Source: Sphingomonas sp. NFR15 (lineage in GTDB: Bacteria; Pseudomonadota; Alphaproteobacteria; Sphingomonadales; Sphingomonadaceae). Taken from it: DNA of 64,000 nt. Location of the stretch: contig NZ_FMWX01000005.1 of NCBI RefSeq assembly GCF_900103265.1, positions 186,001 to 250,000 of the forward strand. The letters are read 5' to 3'. The notes under the pieces are model-generated. The model was given only the letters and a program-made list of their open reading frames with translations. It did no database searches and was not told where the DNA came from. The position numbers were made by a program, and so were the translations under genes. Shown piece by piece: positions 55,222 to 64,000 of this stretch (positions are counted from its first letter, which is position 1; every line of letters starts with the position of its first letter).

Positions 55222-56121
55222 ATGCGCCGCGACGATCTCGTCGATCTCAACGCTTTTCTGGCCGTGGCCGAGGAGCGCAGCTTCACCCGCGCCGCCGCGC
55301 GGCTCGGCGTATCGCAATCGGCGCTCAGCCATACGGTGCGCCGGCTGGAGACGCGGCTCGGTGTGCGGCTGCTGTCGCGCACCACGCGCAGCGTCGCTCC
55401 GACCGAGGCGGGCGAACGGCTGGTCGCCAAGCTCGGCCCGGCGTTCGACGAAATCGAGGGGCAACTCTCCGCGCTCGGCGCGTTGCGTGAACGGCCAGCG
55501 GGCACGATCCGCATCACCGCGACCCAGCATTCCGCCGAAACGGTGTTGTGGCCGGCCGTCCGCACGCTGATGGCAGATTATCCCGAGGTGAAGGTCGAGA
55601 TCAGCGTCGATTCGGGCCTGCGCGATATTGTCGCCGAGCGGTTCGACGCCGGAGTGCGGCTGAGCGAGCGCGTCGCGGCGGACATGATCGCGGTGCGGAT
55701 CGGGCCGGATCTGCGCATGGCGGCGGTCGGCGCGCCCGACTATTTCGCGCGCCATCTCGCGCCCGCCAGCCCGCAGGATCTCGCCGCGCATCGCTGCATC
55801 AACCTGCGGCTTTCCACGCTCGGCGATCTCTATGCGTGGGAGCTCGACCGCGACGACCAGCATCTGCGGCTGCGGGTCGACGGGCAATTCACCTCCAACC
55901 ATGTGCCGATGATCCTGCGCGCCGCGCGTGCCGGCTTCGGCATCGCCTTTCTGCCCGATCAATATGTCCATGAGGATGTCGCCAGCGGCGCGCTGGTGCG
56001 CGTGCTGGAGGATTGGTGTCCGCCCTTCGCGGGCTATCATCTCTATTATCCCAGCCGGCGCCAGCCGACCCCGGCGTTCGCGCTGCTACTGGATTTGCTG
56101 CGCGAAGGCGCACGCGGGTAG
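55222..56121 (+). CDS. LysR-family transcriptional regulator
   Basis: 299 residues: HTH (LVDLNAFLAVAEERSFTRAA, RLGVSQSALSHTVRRLETRL) and a periplasmic-binding-like effector domain (GTIRITATQHSAETVLWPAV, VEISVDSGLRDIVAERFDAG, CrgA/DmlR type). 74 bases after the TonB receptor, same strand; it could be co-transcribed and control the receptor unit. ATG 55222. Confidence 0.92.
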   Translation: MRRDDLVDLNAFLAVAEERSFTRAAARLGVSQSALSHTVRRLETRLGVRLLSRTTRSVAPTEAGERLVAKLGPAFDEIEGQLSALGALRERPAGTIRITATQHSAETVLWPAVRTLMADYPEVKVEISVDSGLRDIVAERFDAGVRLSERVAADMIAVRIGPDLRMAAVGAPDYFARHLAPASPQDLAAHRCINLRLSTLGDLYAWELDRDDQHLRLRVDGQFTSNHVPMILRAARAGFGIAFLPDQYVHEDVASGALVRVLEDWCPPFAGYHLYYPSRRQPTPAFALLLDLLREGARG

Positions 56122-56241
56122 CGGAGCCGCTCATCAGGCGCCCGCCCGGATTTACGTCCGCAGCGCGAATTCCGGTCTGGAAATCCTAGTCGCGCTTGCA
56201 TATAGCGCATGCCTTCGCTGACCGGCTTCGCCGGATGCCGT

Positions 56242-56326
56242 GCGGGCGTGGTGAAATTGGTAGACGCGCGGGACTCAAAATCCCGTTCCGAAAGGAGTGT
56301 CGGTTCGACCCCGACCGCCCGCACCA
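56242..56326 (+). tRNA. tRNA-Leu (anticodon CAA)
   Basis: 85 bases. Acceptor GCGGGCG/CGCCCGC, discriminator A, encoded CCA. Anticodon loop CTCAAAA (CAA, codon UUG), long variable arm, T-arm CGGTTCGACCCCG. Confidence 0.95.
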
Positions 56327-56344
56327 TTTACGGACCCGAAGCCG

Positions 56345-57400
56345 TTACGGCAGCAGCAGGGACGCATCCCCGTAGGAATAGAATCGATAGCCGTCGGCGA
56401 TGGCATGAGCATAGGCGGCCTTCATCCGATCCAGCCCCATCAGTGCCGAGACCAGCATGAACAGTGTCGAGCGCGGCAGATGGAAGTTGGTCATCAGCCC
56501 GTCGATGCCCTTGAAGCGATAGCCGGGCGTGATGAAGATCGCCGTGTCGCCCTCGAACGGCTGGATGAGGCCGTCGCGGTCGGCGGCGCTTTCGATCAGG
56601 CGCAGGCTGGTGGTGCCCACCGCGATGACGCGACCCCCGGCGGCACGCACGGCGTTGAGCCGCGCGGCGGTGGCGGGGTCGATGCGGCCCCATTCGGTGT
56701 GCATGCGGTGGGCGGCGGTGTCCTCCGCCTTCACCGGCAGGAAGGTGCCCGCCCCGACATGCAGCGTCAGCGTCGCGTGGCCGATGCCGGCCGCGTCGAG
56801 CGCCGCCATCAGGCCGGGCGTGAAGTGCAACGCGGCGGTCGGGGCGGCGACCGCGCCTTTCTCGGCCGCGAACATCGTCTGATAATCGTCGAGGTCGCGA
56901 GCGTCGGCGGCGCGCTTCGAGGCGATATACGGCGGCAGCGGCATGCGGCCGGCGCGTTCGAGCAGCAGTTCGACCGGTTCGTCGCCAGCGAAGGTCAGCG
57001 CGAAGCTGCCATCCTCCTGGCGTTCGCTCGCGATGGCCGCGACGCCGCCACCGAAGTCGATCGCCTCGCCGTCGCGGATGCGCCGCGCATTGCGGATGAA
57101 CGCGCGCCAGCGACGCGGCCCCTCGCGCTTGTGGAGCGTCGCGCCGATCTTGGCGCCCGTTCCGCCTCGCGGATCATCGCCGGAGGCGCCGCGCGTCCCC
57201 TCCAGTTGGGCGGGGATGACGCGCGTGTCGTTGAACACCAGCATGTCGCCGGCGCGAAGCTGACCGGGCAGATCGGTGACGGCGAGATCGCGCGTCGCGT
57301 CGCCATCGAGCACCAGCAGCCGCGCCGAATCGCGCGGGTTGGCCGGGCGCAGCGCGATCCGCTCGGGCGGCAGCGTGAAATCGAACAGATCGACTTTCAT
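56345..57400 (-). CDS. queA: S-adenosylmethionine:tRNA ribosyltransferase-isomerase QueA
   Basis: Transfers the ribosyl part of SAM to preQ1 in tRNA, making epoxyqueuosine. 351 residues: [96 protein letters not shown]. Last gene of the minus-strand run xseB-ispA-coaD-ppi-queA; the usual partner tgt is not in the window. Confidence 0.97.
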   Translation of the reverse strand: MKVDLFDFTLPPERIALRPANPRDSARLLVLDGDATRDLAVTDLPGQLRAGDMLVFNDTRVIPAQLEGTRGASGDDPRGGTGAKIGATLHKREGPRRWRAFIRNARRIRDGEAIDFGGGVAAIASERQEDGSFALTFAGDEPVELLLERAGRMPLPPYIASKRAADARDLDDYQTMFAAEKGAVAAPTAALHFTPGLMAALDAAGIGHATLTLHVGAGTFLPVKAEDTAAHRMHTEWGRIDPATAARLNAVRAAGGRVIAVGTTSLRLIESAADRDGLIQPFEGDTAIFITPGYRFKGIDGLMTNFHLPRSTLFMLVSALMGLDRMKAAYAHAIADGYRFYSYGDASLLLP

Positions 57401-57419
57401 GACGGTGCGCCGGGCGGCG

Positions 57420-58136
57420 TTACTTGGCCTTCGCTGTCGGCTTGACGGCGGCGGGCGCCCTCATCGGCTTGGCGGGCGCACGCGGCGTCAGGAACGCGCC
57501 GCCGAGGCTGCTCGGCGACAGCGTCGCGGCGGGAGCGGGCGGGGCGGGCACATAGGCGGGCGGATTGTCGGCGGCGATATAGGCGTGGACGATCCGCGAG
57601 GGGTTCGCCGGTGGCTCGCCGCGCGTGATCGCGTCGACATATTGCATGCCGTCGATCACGCGGCCGAACACCGTGTATTTCTTGTCGAGCGTCAGCTTGG
57701 GATCGAACACGATGAAGAACTGGCTGTTGGCGCTGTCCTCCTTTTCCGCGCGCGCGGCCGAGACCGCGCCGCGCACGTGCGGCAGCCAGTTGAACTCGGC
57801 CTTGAGATCGGGGAGCGTCGAGCCACCGGTGCCGTCGCCCTTGGGGTCGCCGCCCTGCGCCATGAAGCCCTCGATCACGCGGTGGAACGGCAGGCCGTCA
57901 TAGAAATGCTGGCGCGTGAGGATCTTGACGCGCTCGACCATCTTCGGCGCGGCGTCGGGCCGCAGCCAGATGACGACGCGCCCGCCGGTCGACAGGTCGA
58001 GATACCAGAGGTTCTCGGGATCGGTCGGCGAGGGGATGGGCGGGCGGCCGGCAATGGGGGTGTCGATGATCTGCGCGAAGGCGGGGCCGGCGAGCATGGC
58101 GAGCAGGAACACGACGAACCGAACAAGAAAACGCAT
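57420..58136 (-). CDS. Periplasmic cyclophilin-type peptidyl-prolyl isomerase
   Basis: 238 residues: signal peptide ([18 protein letters not shown]), cyclophilin domain ([57 protein letters not shown]) and an Ala/Pro-rich basic tail ([18 protein letters not shown]). Catalyses proline isomerisation during folding in the periplasm. Lies between coaD and queA. Confidence 0.94.
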   Translation of the reverse strand: MRFLVRFVVFLLAMLAGPAFAQIIDTPIAGRPPIPSPTDPENLWYLDLSTGGRVVIWLRPDAAPKMVERVKILTRQHFYDGLPFHRVIEGFMAQGGDPKGDGTGGSTLPDLKAEFNWLPHVRGAVSAARAEKEDSANSQFFIVFDPKLTLDKKYTVFGRVIDGMQYVDAITRGEPPANPSRIVHAYIAADNPPAYVPAPPAPAATLSPSSLGGAFLTPRAPAKPMRAPAAVKPTAKAK

Positions 58137-58240
58137 TATGTCCCCGCGATAGGCAGATGAGTGCGGCCAAGCGCTTAGAGCAAATCCCAGCTTGCGCCAA
58201 TCTGAACCTGTGGCGCGTCCGCCGGGCGCCGGAGCGGCGA

Positions 58241-58747
58241 TCACGAACCCTTGCGGCCGATCTTCTCCACCCGCGCCGCCACTTCGGCGGCCACGGTGGG
58301 CGTCACGAACCGTCCGATTGGCCCGCCGTACAGCGCGATCTCCTTGACGAGCCGGCTGGCGATCGGCTGGAGCGATACGTCGGCCATCAGGAATACCGTC
58401 TCGATGCGCGGGTTGATCTGCTGGTTCATCCCCGCCATCTGATATTCATATTCGAAATCGGCGACGGCGCGCAGGCCGCGCACGATCACGCGCGCGCCCT
58501 CGCGCTCGGCGAAATCCATCAGCAGCGAATCGAAGCTGACGACCTGGACGTCGCCTTCGATCTGCGCGACCTCGCGCTCCACCATCGCCAGCCGCTCGTT
58601 CAGGCTGAACATCGGCGATTTGGACGCATTGGTGGTGACACCGATGACGAGCCGGTCGACCAGCTTCGCGCCGCGCCGGATGATGTCCATATGGCCGAGC
58701 GTGATCGGATCGAATGTGCCGGGATAGACGCCAGTGCGGAGAGTCAT
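58241..58747 (-). CDS. coaD: Phosphopantetheine adenylyltransferase
   Basis: 168 residues. Nucleotidyltransferase motif TGVYPGTFDPITLGHMDIIR, then LVIGVTTNASKSPMFSLNER, VIVRGLRAVADFEYEYQMAG and SRLVKEIALYGG. Penultimate step of coenzyme A synthesis. ATG 58747. Confidence 0.97.
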   Translation of the reverse strand: MTLRTGVYPGTFDPITLGHMDIIRRGAKLVDRLVIGVTTNASKSPMFSLNERLAMVEREVAQIEGDVQVVSFDSLLMDFAEREGARVIVRGLRAVADFEYEYQMAGMNQQINPRIETVFLMADVSLQPIASRLVKEIALYGGPIGRFVTPTVAAEVAARVEKIGRKGS

Positions 58748-58789
58748 GGTGTGCTCCGTGGGTAGGAGGACAGGGGATGCGACAGGCGC

Positions 58790-58815
58790 GTCGCCCCGGC
58801 GCAGGCCGGGGCGAC
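58790..58815. repeat. Family B repeat unit
   Basis: GTCGCCCCGGCGCAGGCCGG followed by GGCGAC, one hairpin in the 74-base gap between ispA and coaD. Confidence 0.7.
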
Positions 58816-58821
58816 GGTGAA

Positions 58822-59724
58822 TCACCGATCCCTTTCGAGGATGAAGCGCGCGATGTCGCGCAGCAGATCGGCCTCCGCGCCATAGCTGCTCAGATGCGCC
58901 ACCGCCTGATCGACCAGGATGCGCGCCTGTTCGCGCGCGCGCGGCAGGCCGAGCAGCGACAGGAACGTCTCCTTGCCGGCCTCGCCATCCTTGCCGAGCT
59001 TCTTGCCGACCGCCGCCTCGTCGCCCTCGACATCGAGGATATCGTCCGCGATCTGGAAGGCGAGGCCGATGTCGCGCGCATAGCCGCGCAGGTGCGCGCG
59101 GCCCTCGGCGGGCAGCCGCCCGAGGATCGCGCCCGCCTCGACCGAACAGGCGATCAGCGCGCCGGTCTTCAGCGCCTGCAAGCGGGTGATGGTCGGCAGG
59201 TCGAAGCTCGATTTCTCCGCCTCGATATCCATCATCTGCCCGCCCGCCATCCCGGCGGGGCCAGCGGCGCGGGCGAGATCGAGCACGAGTTCGCTGCGCA
59301 CGAACGGATCTGCATGGGTCGCGGGATCGGCCAGTACCTCGAAGGCGAGTGCGTGGAGCGAATCGCCCGCGAGGATCGCAGTCGCTTCGTCGTAGAGCTT
59401 GTGGACGGTCGGCTTGCCACGGCGCATGTCGTCATCGTCCATCGCGGGCAGATCGTCGTGGATCAGCGAATAGACGTGGATACATTCGATCGCGAGACCG
59501 GCACGGCCCGCGCAATCGCGATCGACGCCGAACAGCCGCGACGTGGCATAGGTCAGCAGCGGGCGCAGCCGCTTGCCGCCGCCGATCGCGGCATGGCGCA
59601 TCGCCGCATACAGGTCGCGGCGGGGATCGTCGGGCAGGGCGAGCAGCACGTCGAAGCGCGCGTCGATATCGGCGCTGACGTGGGTGAGCGCGTCGCGGAG
59701 CGAAAGCGGGGTAAGCGCGGTCAT
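58822..59724 (-). CDS. ispA: Polyprenyl (farnesyl) diphosphate synthase
   Basis: 300 residues. First Asp-rich motif LIHDDLPAMDDDDMRRGKPT, second FQIADDILDVEGDEAAVGKK, plus GGKRLRPLLTYATSRLFG and GGQMMDIEAE. Short-chain trans-prenyltransferase making geranyl/farnesyl diphosphate. ATG 59724 lies 2 bases after the xseB stop; a TTG overlapping that stop is the other start. Confidence 0.95.
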   Translation of the reverse strand: MTALTPLSLRDALTHVSADIDARFDVLLALPDDPRRDLYAAMRHAAIGGGKRLRPLLTYATSRLFGVDRDCAGRAGLAIECIHVYSLIHDDLPAMDDDDMRRGKPTVHKLYDEATAILAGDSLHALAFEVLADPATHADPFVRSELVLDLARAAGPAGMAGGQMMDIEAEKSSFDLPTITRLQALKTGALIACSVEAGAILGRLPAEGRAHLRGYARDIGLAFQIADDILDVEGDEAAVGKKLGKDGEAGKETFLSLLGLPRAREQARILVDQAVAHLSSYGAEADLLRDIARFILERDR

Positions 59725-59726
59725 CG

Positions 59727-59966
59727 TCAACTCGCGGCAAAGGGTTGCACGGCGGCGGGTCGCCCTTCCGCGTCGAGCCGAATCGCCTCGATCCGGGCCT
59801 GCGCGGCATCGAGCCGCTCGGCGCAGCGGCGGCGCAGCCGATCGCCGCGCTCGTAGAGGCGGATCGCCTCGTCGAGCGGCGCGGTTCCGGTCTCTAGCTG
59901 CGACACGATGGTTTCGAGCTCGCGCAGCGCGTCCTCGAACGTCAGGTCTTCAATCGGGCGATCCAT
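59727..59966 (-). CDS. xseB: Exodeoxyribonuclease VII small subunit
   Basis: 79 residues: EDLTFEDALRELETIVSQLE, TGTAPLDEAIRLYERGDRLR, RRCAERLDAAQARIEAIRLD, the XseB signature. Partner XseA is not in the window. Pairs with ispA as in many proteobacteria. Confidence 0.95.
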   Translation of the reverse strand: MDRPIEDLTFEDALRELETIVSQLETGTAPLDEAIRLYERGDRLRRRCAERLDAAQARIEAIRLDAEGRPAAVQPFAAS

Positions 59967-60057
59967 CGCGCCGCTATGCGCGAGGCGCACGACGAGGGTC
60001 AAGGAGTGCCGCGTACGCGCCGACCCGTTCGCCGCGAAAGCCTGGCAAGGCTCCGGA

Positions 60058-61455
60058 TCATTCCAGTTCGTACGATACCGCGCCGCGCCGGTCCTGATCG
60101 ACCACGATCCGCCCGGCGGCGGGCGGGAAGGCGCGCTGCTCGCAGTCGCGGCGGGTGCAGATCCGACAAGATGTGCCGATCGGTGTCGCGGCGCCGTCGA
60201 TGCGCAGGCCATCGGCATAGACGAAGTCGGCGGCGAACGACGCCTCGCATCCGAGCGCCAGCGCGTAGCGTCGCGGCAGCCGGCCGTAATCCTCGGTCGG
60301 CTTCACCAGCCCGCGCGCGATCGAGATATAGCGCACCCCGTCCGGGGTTTCGGCGAGCTGGACAAGGATGCGGTCGGGGATCGCCACCGCTTCGTGGACG
60401 ATCCACAGCGGACAGGCGCCGCCGAACCGGGCGAATTTGAGCCGTGTCGCCGAGTGGCGCTTGGTGATGTTGCCCGCCATGTCGACCCGGCAGAAGAAGA
60501 ACGGAATGCCAAGCGCGCCGGGCCGTTGCAGCGTCGAGAGACGGTGGCAGGTCTGCTCGAAGCTGGTGCCGAACCGCCGGCGCAGCCGGTCGATGTCGTG
60601 CCGCATCGCGCGCGCGGCGGCCCGGAATGCCTCATAGGGCATCAGCAGCGCGCCCGCCGCATAGTTGAACAGTCCGGCCGCCAGCAATTGCCGGCCCGAG
60701 TCCGAGCCGATCTCGGCCGAATCGACGATCTCCGCGACGAGATCGGTCGCGGCGAGGCGCATGTAACGGTCGGCGAGGGCGAAGCGGATCGTTTCGGGCG
60801 GCTGGCCGCCATCGATCCGCAGCACCCGCGCGTCCGGGTCGAACGCGCGCACCAGATCGGGCGCATCGACATATTCGGTGGCAATGCCGTGGTCCGCGCG
60901 CAGCCGTGCCGCGATCGCCGTCGCCGAATCGCCGTCCGCGATCCGCGCGGCGAGCGCCTCCGCGCGGCGGTCGATCGCGTCGACATAATTGCTCGCATCG
61001 TTGAACCAGTCGCGCACCGCGTTCCACGGCAGATGGTCGGTCGCGTTCGCGCGCGAATCGAGCTGGTCGTCGAGGATGCGGAGCTGCTCCTGCGCGCGCA
61101 GCAACGCCTGATGCGTCGCGACCAGCCGGCGGGCGAGCCTCGGCTGTTGCTGCGTCGCGCGGCGCAGCGTCGCCTCGTCGATCGGCTCGGCGGGGACGCT
61201 CGGATCGGCGGCGGCGTCGAGCGCTTCGGCGAACAGTCGGCGGTCGTCATTGGGGTCGAGCGGTGCCCAATGCGCGGGCGCCTCGCTCGACAGCGCGGCG
61301 AGCACGCGCGGCGTGAGCGGGCGATGGCCGCTCTCGATCTGCGACAGATAGCTCACCGACAGCCCGATCCGCGCCGCCATCGCCGCTTGGCTGATGCCGA
61401 GCCGGTCGCGCAGCGCGCGCAGTTCGTGGCCCGCATAGATTCGTCTGGTCGTCAT
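60058..61455 (-). CDS. ScfR/PccR-type short-chain acyl-CoA responsive regulator
   Basis: 465 residues. N-terminal XRE HTH (ELRALRDRLGISQAAMAARI, GLSVSYLSQIESGHRPLTPR), a central IrrE-like region (IATEYVDAPDLVRAFDPDAR) and a C-terminal DUF2083 domain (RRRFGTSFEQTCHRLSTLQR, GIPFFFCRVDMAGNITKRHS) with a Cys cluster CRICTRRDCEQRAFP. Family members PccR and MccR control propionyl-CoA assimilation, PrpR/RamB related pathways. Here the gene is divergent from pccB and mcm, and TTTGCAAA half-sites lie between them, which fits a PccR role. Confidence 0.9.
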   Translation of the reverse strand: MTTRRIYAGHELRALRDRLGISQAAMAARIGLSVSYLSQIESGHRPLTPRVLAALSSEAPAHWAPLDPNDDRRLFAEALDAAADPSVPAEPIDEATLRRATQQQPRLARRLVATHQALLRAQEQLRILDDQLDSRANATDHLPWNAVRDWFNDASNYVDAIDRRAEALAARIADGDSATAIAARLRADHGIATEYVDAPDLVRAFDPDARVLRIDGGQPPETIRFALADRYMRLAATDLVAEIVDSAEIGSDSGRQLLAAGLFNYAAGALLMPYEAFRAAARAMRHDIDRLRRRFGTSFEQTCHRLSTLQRPGALGIPFFFCRVDMAGNITKRHSATRLKFARFGGACPLWIVHEAVAIPDRILVQLAETPDGVRYISIARGLVKPTEDYGRLPRRYALALGCEASFAADFVYADGLRIDGAATPIGTSCRICTRRDCEQRAFPPAAGRIVVDQDRRGAVSYELE

Positions 61456-61482
61456 CGCTTCCGCCCGGCCGGAGTTTTTCTG

Positions 61483-61564
61483 CCGTTCGTGCTGAGCTTG
61501 TCGAAGCGCGTGCTGCGCACGGTATCGCTTGGGACACGCCCTTCGACAGGCTCAGGGCGAACGG
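61483..61564. repeat. Palindromic repeat (family A)
   Basis: Left arm CCGTTCGTGCTGAGCTTGTC, right arm GACAGGCTCAGGGCGAACGG, in the regulator/pccB intergenic region. Confidence 0.75.
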
Positions 61565-61580
61565 AGTGTGTACCGCATAG

Positions 61581-61611
61581 TTTGCAAACCCACCCCGCGC
61601 AACTTTGCAAG
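61581..61611. promoter_or_regulatory. Pair of TTTGCAAA half-sites: candidate PccR operator
   Basis: TTTGCAAA at 61581-61588 and TTTGCAAG at 61604-61611, 15 bases apart. From memory, the Rhodobacter sphaeroides PccR site is two TTTGCAAA elements with a shorter spacer. The pair lies 58 bases before the pccB start and 126 bases from the regulator start, so it could serve both. Confidence 0.6.
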
Positions 61612-61668
61612 ATCACAGTTGCGCGCGCGCCGCCGAGCGCGAAGAGAGGGCGCACATAGGAGAGCGTG

Positions 61669-63195
61669 ATGTCCGCAACGATCGCCGAACTCGAACGCAA
61701 ACGCGCCGCCGCGAAAGCGGGCGGCGGCGAGAAGCGCGTCGCCGCGCAGCATGCCAAGGGCAAGCTGACCGCACGCGAACGGCTCGACGTGCTGCTCGAT
61801 CAGGGATCGTTCGAAGAATACGACATGTATGTTGAGCATAACTGCACCGATTTCGGCATGCAGGACCAGATCGTGCCGGGCGACGGCGTCGTCACCGGGT
61901 CGGGCACGATCAACGGGCGGCTGGTGTTCGTGTTCAGCCAGGATTTCACCGTGTTCGGCGGCTCGCTGTCCGAACGCCACGCCACCAAGATTTGCAAGGT
62001 CATGGACATGGCGATGAAGGTGGGCGCGCCGGTGATCGGTCTCAACGATTCGGGCGGTGCGCGGATTCAGGAGGGCGTCGCCAGCCTCGCCGGCTATGCC
62101 GAAGTGTTCCAGCGCAACGTGCTGGCGAGCGGCGTGGTGCCGCAGCTCAGCCTCATCATGGGGCCGTGCGCGGGCGGCGCGGTCTATTCGCCGGCGATGA
62201 CCGACTTCATCTTCATGGTGAAGGATTCGTCCTACATGTTCGTCACCGGCCCCGACGTGGTGAAGACCGTCACCAACGAAGTCGTGACTCAGGAGGCTTT
62301 GGGCGGCGCGATCACGCATACGACCAAATCCTCGGTCGCCGATCTCGCGCTCGAGGACGATATCGAGACGCTGCTCGCCGCACGCGACTTCATCGATTTT
62401 CTGCCCTCGTCGAACCAGTCGCCGGTGCCTGAACGACCGACCTCGGACCCGTGGGACCGGATCGAGGACAGTCTCGACACGCTGATCCCGGCTTCGGCCA
62501 ACCAGCCCTATGACATGCACGAGCTGATCCGGAAGACCGTCGACGAAGGCGATTTCTTCGAGGTCCAGCCCGCCCACGCCGGCAACATCATCACCGGCTT
62601 CGGGCGGATCGAGGGCAAGACGATCGGCATCGTCGCCAACCAGCCGATGGTGCTGGCCGGCTGCCTCGACATCAACTCGTCCAAGAAGGCCGCGCGCTTC
62701 GTGCGCTTCTGCGACGCGTTCGAAATCCCGATCGTCACCTTCGTCGATGTGCCGGGTTTCCTGCCGGGCGTCGGGCAGGAGCATTCGGGCATCATCAAGC
62801 ACGGCGCCAAATTGCTGTTCGCGTATGCCGAGGCGACCGTCCCCAAGATCACCGTCATCACCCGCAAGGCCTATGGTGGCGCCTATGACGTGATGAGCTC
62901 GAAGCATCTGCGCGGCGACCTCAATTACGCGTGGCCCACCGCAGAGATCGCGGTGATGGGCGCGAAGGGCGCGGTCGAAATCATCTTCCGCGGCCTCAAC
63001 GCCGAGGGCATCGCCGAGAAGACCGCCGAATATGAGGCGCGCTTCGCCAACCCGTTCGTCGCGGCGAGCAAGGGCTTCATCGATGAAGTGATCCAGCCGC
63101 ATTCGACCCGGCGGCGGATCGCGTTGGGGCTGCGCAAGCTACGCAACAAGGCGCTCGAGAACCCGTGGAAGAAGCACGACAACATCCCGCTGTGA
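61669..63195 (+). CDS. pccB: Propionyl-CoA carboxylase beta subunit (carboxyltransferase)
   Basis: 508 residues, biotin-dependent carboxyltransferase with two crotonase-fold halves: [119 protein letters not shown]. Carboxylates propionyl-CoA to methylmalonyl-CoA. ATG 61669 has AGGAGA 5 bases upstream. The alpha subunit is presumably beyond the right edge. Confidence 0.96.
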   Translation: MSATIAELERKRAAAKAGGGEKRVAAQHAKGKLTARERLDVLLDQGSFEEYDMYVEHNCTDFGMQDQIVPGDGVVTGSGTINGRLVFVFSQDFTVFGGSLSERHATKICKVMDMAMKVGAPVIGLNDSGGARIQEGVASLAGYAEVFQRNVLASGVVPQLSLIMGPCAGGAVYSPAMTDFIFMVKDSSYMFVTGPDVVKTVTNEVVTQEALGGAITHTTKSSVADLALEDDIETLLAARDFIDFLPSSNQSPVPERPTSDPWDRIEDSLDTLIPASANQPYDMHELIRKTVDEGDFFEVQPAHAGNIITGFGRIEGKTIGIVANQPMVLAGCLDINSSKKAARFVRFCDAFEIPIVTFVDVPGFLPGVGQEHSGIIKHGAKLLFAYAEATVPKITVITRKAYGGAYDVMSSKHLRGDLNYAWPTAEIAVMGAKGAVEIIFRGLNAEGIAEKTAEYEARFANPFVAASKGFIDEVIQPHSTRRRIALGLRKLRNKALENPWKKHDNIPL

Positions 63196-63212
63196 TCTGG
63201 TGCCTCGCTCAA

Positions 63213-63297
63213 CAGTTCGTGCCGAGCGCAGTCGAGGCATGGGCAGCGCATGACAGCGCTAATGGCCTGTCCCTCGACTCCGCTCGGGACGAACGGG
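63213..63297. repeat. Palindromic repeat (family A)
   Basis: Left arm CAGTTCGTGCCGAGCGCAGT, right arm CTCGACTCCGCTCGGGACGA ending ACGG, between pccB and the mutase gene. Confidence 0.75.
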
Positions 63298-63321
63298 CGC
63301 GGGAAGAACGGAGTACGTGAC

Positions 63322-64000
63322 GTGACCGACAAGCCCACGCTCGACCAATGGGCCGCCGCCGCCGCGAAGGAGGTGAAGGGCAAGGATCTCACCTGGGCCA
63401 CGCCCGAGGGGATCGACGTCAAGCCGCTCTACACCGCCGAGGACGTCGCGGGCATCGAACCCGGCCTGCCGGGGTTCGCGCCCTTCACGCGCGGCGTGCG
63501 CGCGTCGATGTACGCGGGCCGGCCGTGGACCATCCGCCAATATGCCGGCTTCTCGACCGCCGAAGCGTCGAACGCTTTCTATCATCGCAACCTCAAGGCC
63601 GGGCAGAAGGGCCTGTCGGTCGCGTTCGATCTCGCCACGCACCGCGGCTATGACTCGGATCATCCGCGCGTGACCGGCGATGTCGGCAAGGCGGGCGTGG
63701 CGATCGACACGATCGACGACATGAAGATCCTGTTCGACGGCATCCCGCTCGATCAGATGTCAGTCTCGATGACGATGAACGGCGCGGTCATCCCGATCCT
63801 CGCCTTCTTCATCGTCGCGGGCGAGGAGCAGGGCGTGCCCCGGCACCTGCTCGATGGGACCATCCAGAACGACATCCTCAAGGAGTTCATGGTCCGCAAC
63901 ACCTACATCTACCCGCCCGAGCCGAGCATGCGGATCATCTCGGACATTTTCGGCTACACCAGCCGCGAGATGCCCAAGTTCAACAGCATCTCGATCAGCG
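63322..64000 (+). CDS. Methylmalonyl-CoA mutase large subunit (partial)
   Basis: Cobalamin-dependent enzyme converting methylmalonyl-CoA to succinyl-CoA. Translation from GTG 63322 gives [20 protein letters not shown], then [78 protein letters not shown] and [20 protein letters not shown], all standard mutase segments. 226 codons are visible; the rest, including the B12 domain, is beyond the right edge. Follows pccB after a palindromic repeat. Confidence 0.95.
   Translation, partial: MTDKPTLDQWAAAAAKEVKGKDLTWATPEGIDVKPLYTAEDVAGIEPGLPGFAPFTRGVRASMYAGRPWTIRQYAGFSTAEASNAFYHRNLKAGQKGLSVAFDLATHRGYDSDHPRVTGDVGKAGVAIDTIDDMKILFDGIPLDQMSVSMTMNGAVIPILAFFIVAGEEQGVPRHLLDGTIQNDILKEFMVRNTYIYPPEPSMRIISDIFGYTSREMPKFNSISIS

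Overview
The window looks like chromosomal DNA of an alphaproteobacterium of the Sphingomonas group. The supporting signs are high GC, a serine palmitoyltransferase with all catalytic residues of the Sphingomonas enzyme, a GcrA cell-cycle regulator, two large TonB-dependent receptors, full-length fused NadE, and many short palindromic intergenic repeats. Almost all of it is ordinary core genome. I see no prophage, transposase, CRISPR array or rRNA.

Layout. 1-5.0 kb (minus): chemosensory operon MCP - triple-domain CheW - CheB - CheR, running off the left edge. 5.2-9.1 kb (plus): trehalose operon otsB - GH15 hydrolase - otsA with 4-base overlaps. 9.2-12.1 kb: a small membrane protein, an LplT-like transporter, then pgsA-moaD-moaE. 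12.3-16.5 kb (minus): fasciclin protein and the peroxide module ahpC, ahpF, oxyR. 16.7-18.1 kb: queC-queE (preQ0 synthesis; queA lies at 56 kb). 18.2-22.1 kb (minus): argD-argF-hslO and a small secreted protein. 22.3-28.6 kb: LysM hydrolase, ABC-2 permease, gcrA, an outer-membrane protein, a small secreted protein, a GNAT-fold protein and a desaturase. 28.6-37.1 kb (minus): proB, sphingolipid genes (reductase, ACP, serine palmitoyltransferase), a hybrid histidine kinase, lptF-lptG and a small monooxygenase. 37.1-41.7 kb: a C-terminally truncated Uma2-like gene, obgE, a divergent tetR/diiron-hydrolase pair, a GNAT acetyltransferase, rpmA and rplU. 42.2-50.4 kb: TonB receptor, hspQ, tRNA-Ser, nadE, a ModE-like regulator, an M20 peptidase and a small membrane protein. 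50.8-56.1 kb (plus): TPR-sulfotransferase, second TonB receptor, LysR. 56.2-60.0 kb: tRNA-Leu and xseB-ispA-coaD-ppi-queA (minus). 60-64 kb: an ScfR/PccR-type regulator divergent from propionyl-CoA carboxylase beta and methylmalonyl-CoA mutase, cut by the right edge.

Functional threads: osmotic/stress protection (trehalose, possible EcfG promoter), peroxide defence, outer-membrane lipid supply (sphingolipid genes directly upstream of lptFG), queuosine synthesis, arginine synthesis, and propionate assimilation. The most unusual items are a chemoreceptor with two signalling tips exactly 300 residues apart beside a three-domain CheW, a structured leader with a terminator-like hairpin just before argD, an OxyR gene that seems to start at CTG, a Uma2-like gene cut by an internal TGA, a palindromic operator overlapping the promoter of the diiron hydrolase, and the TPR-sulfotransferase/TonB-receptor/LysR unit. 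All calls were made by reading the sequence; no database search was run.
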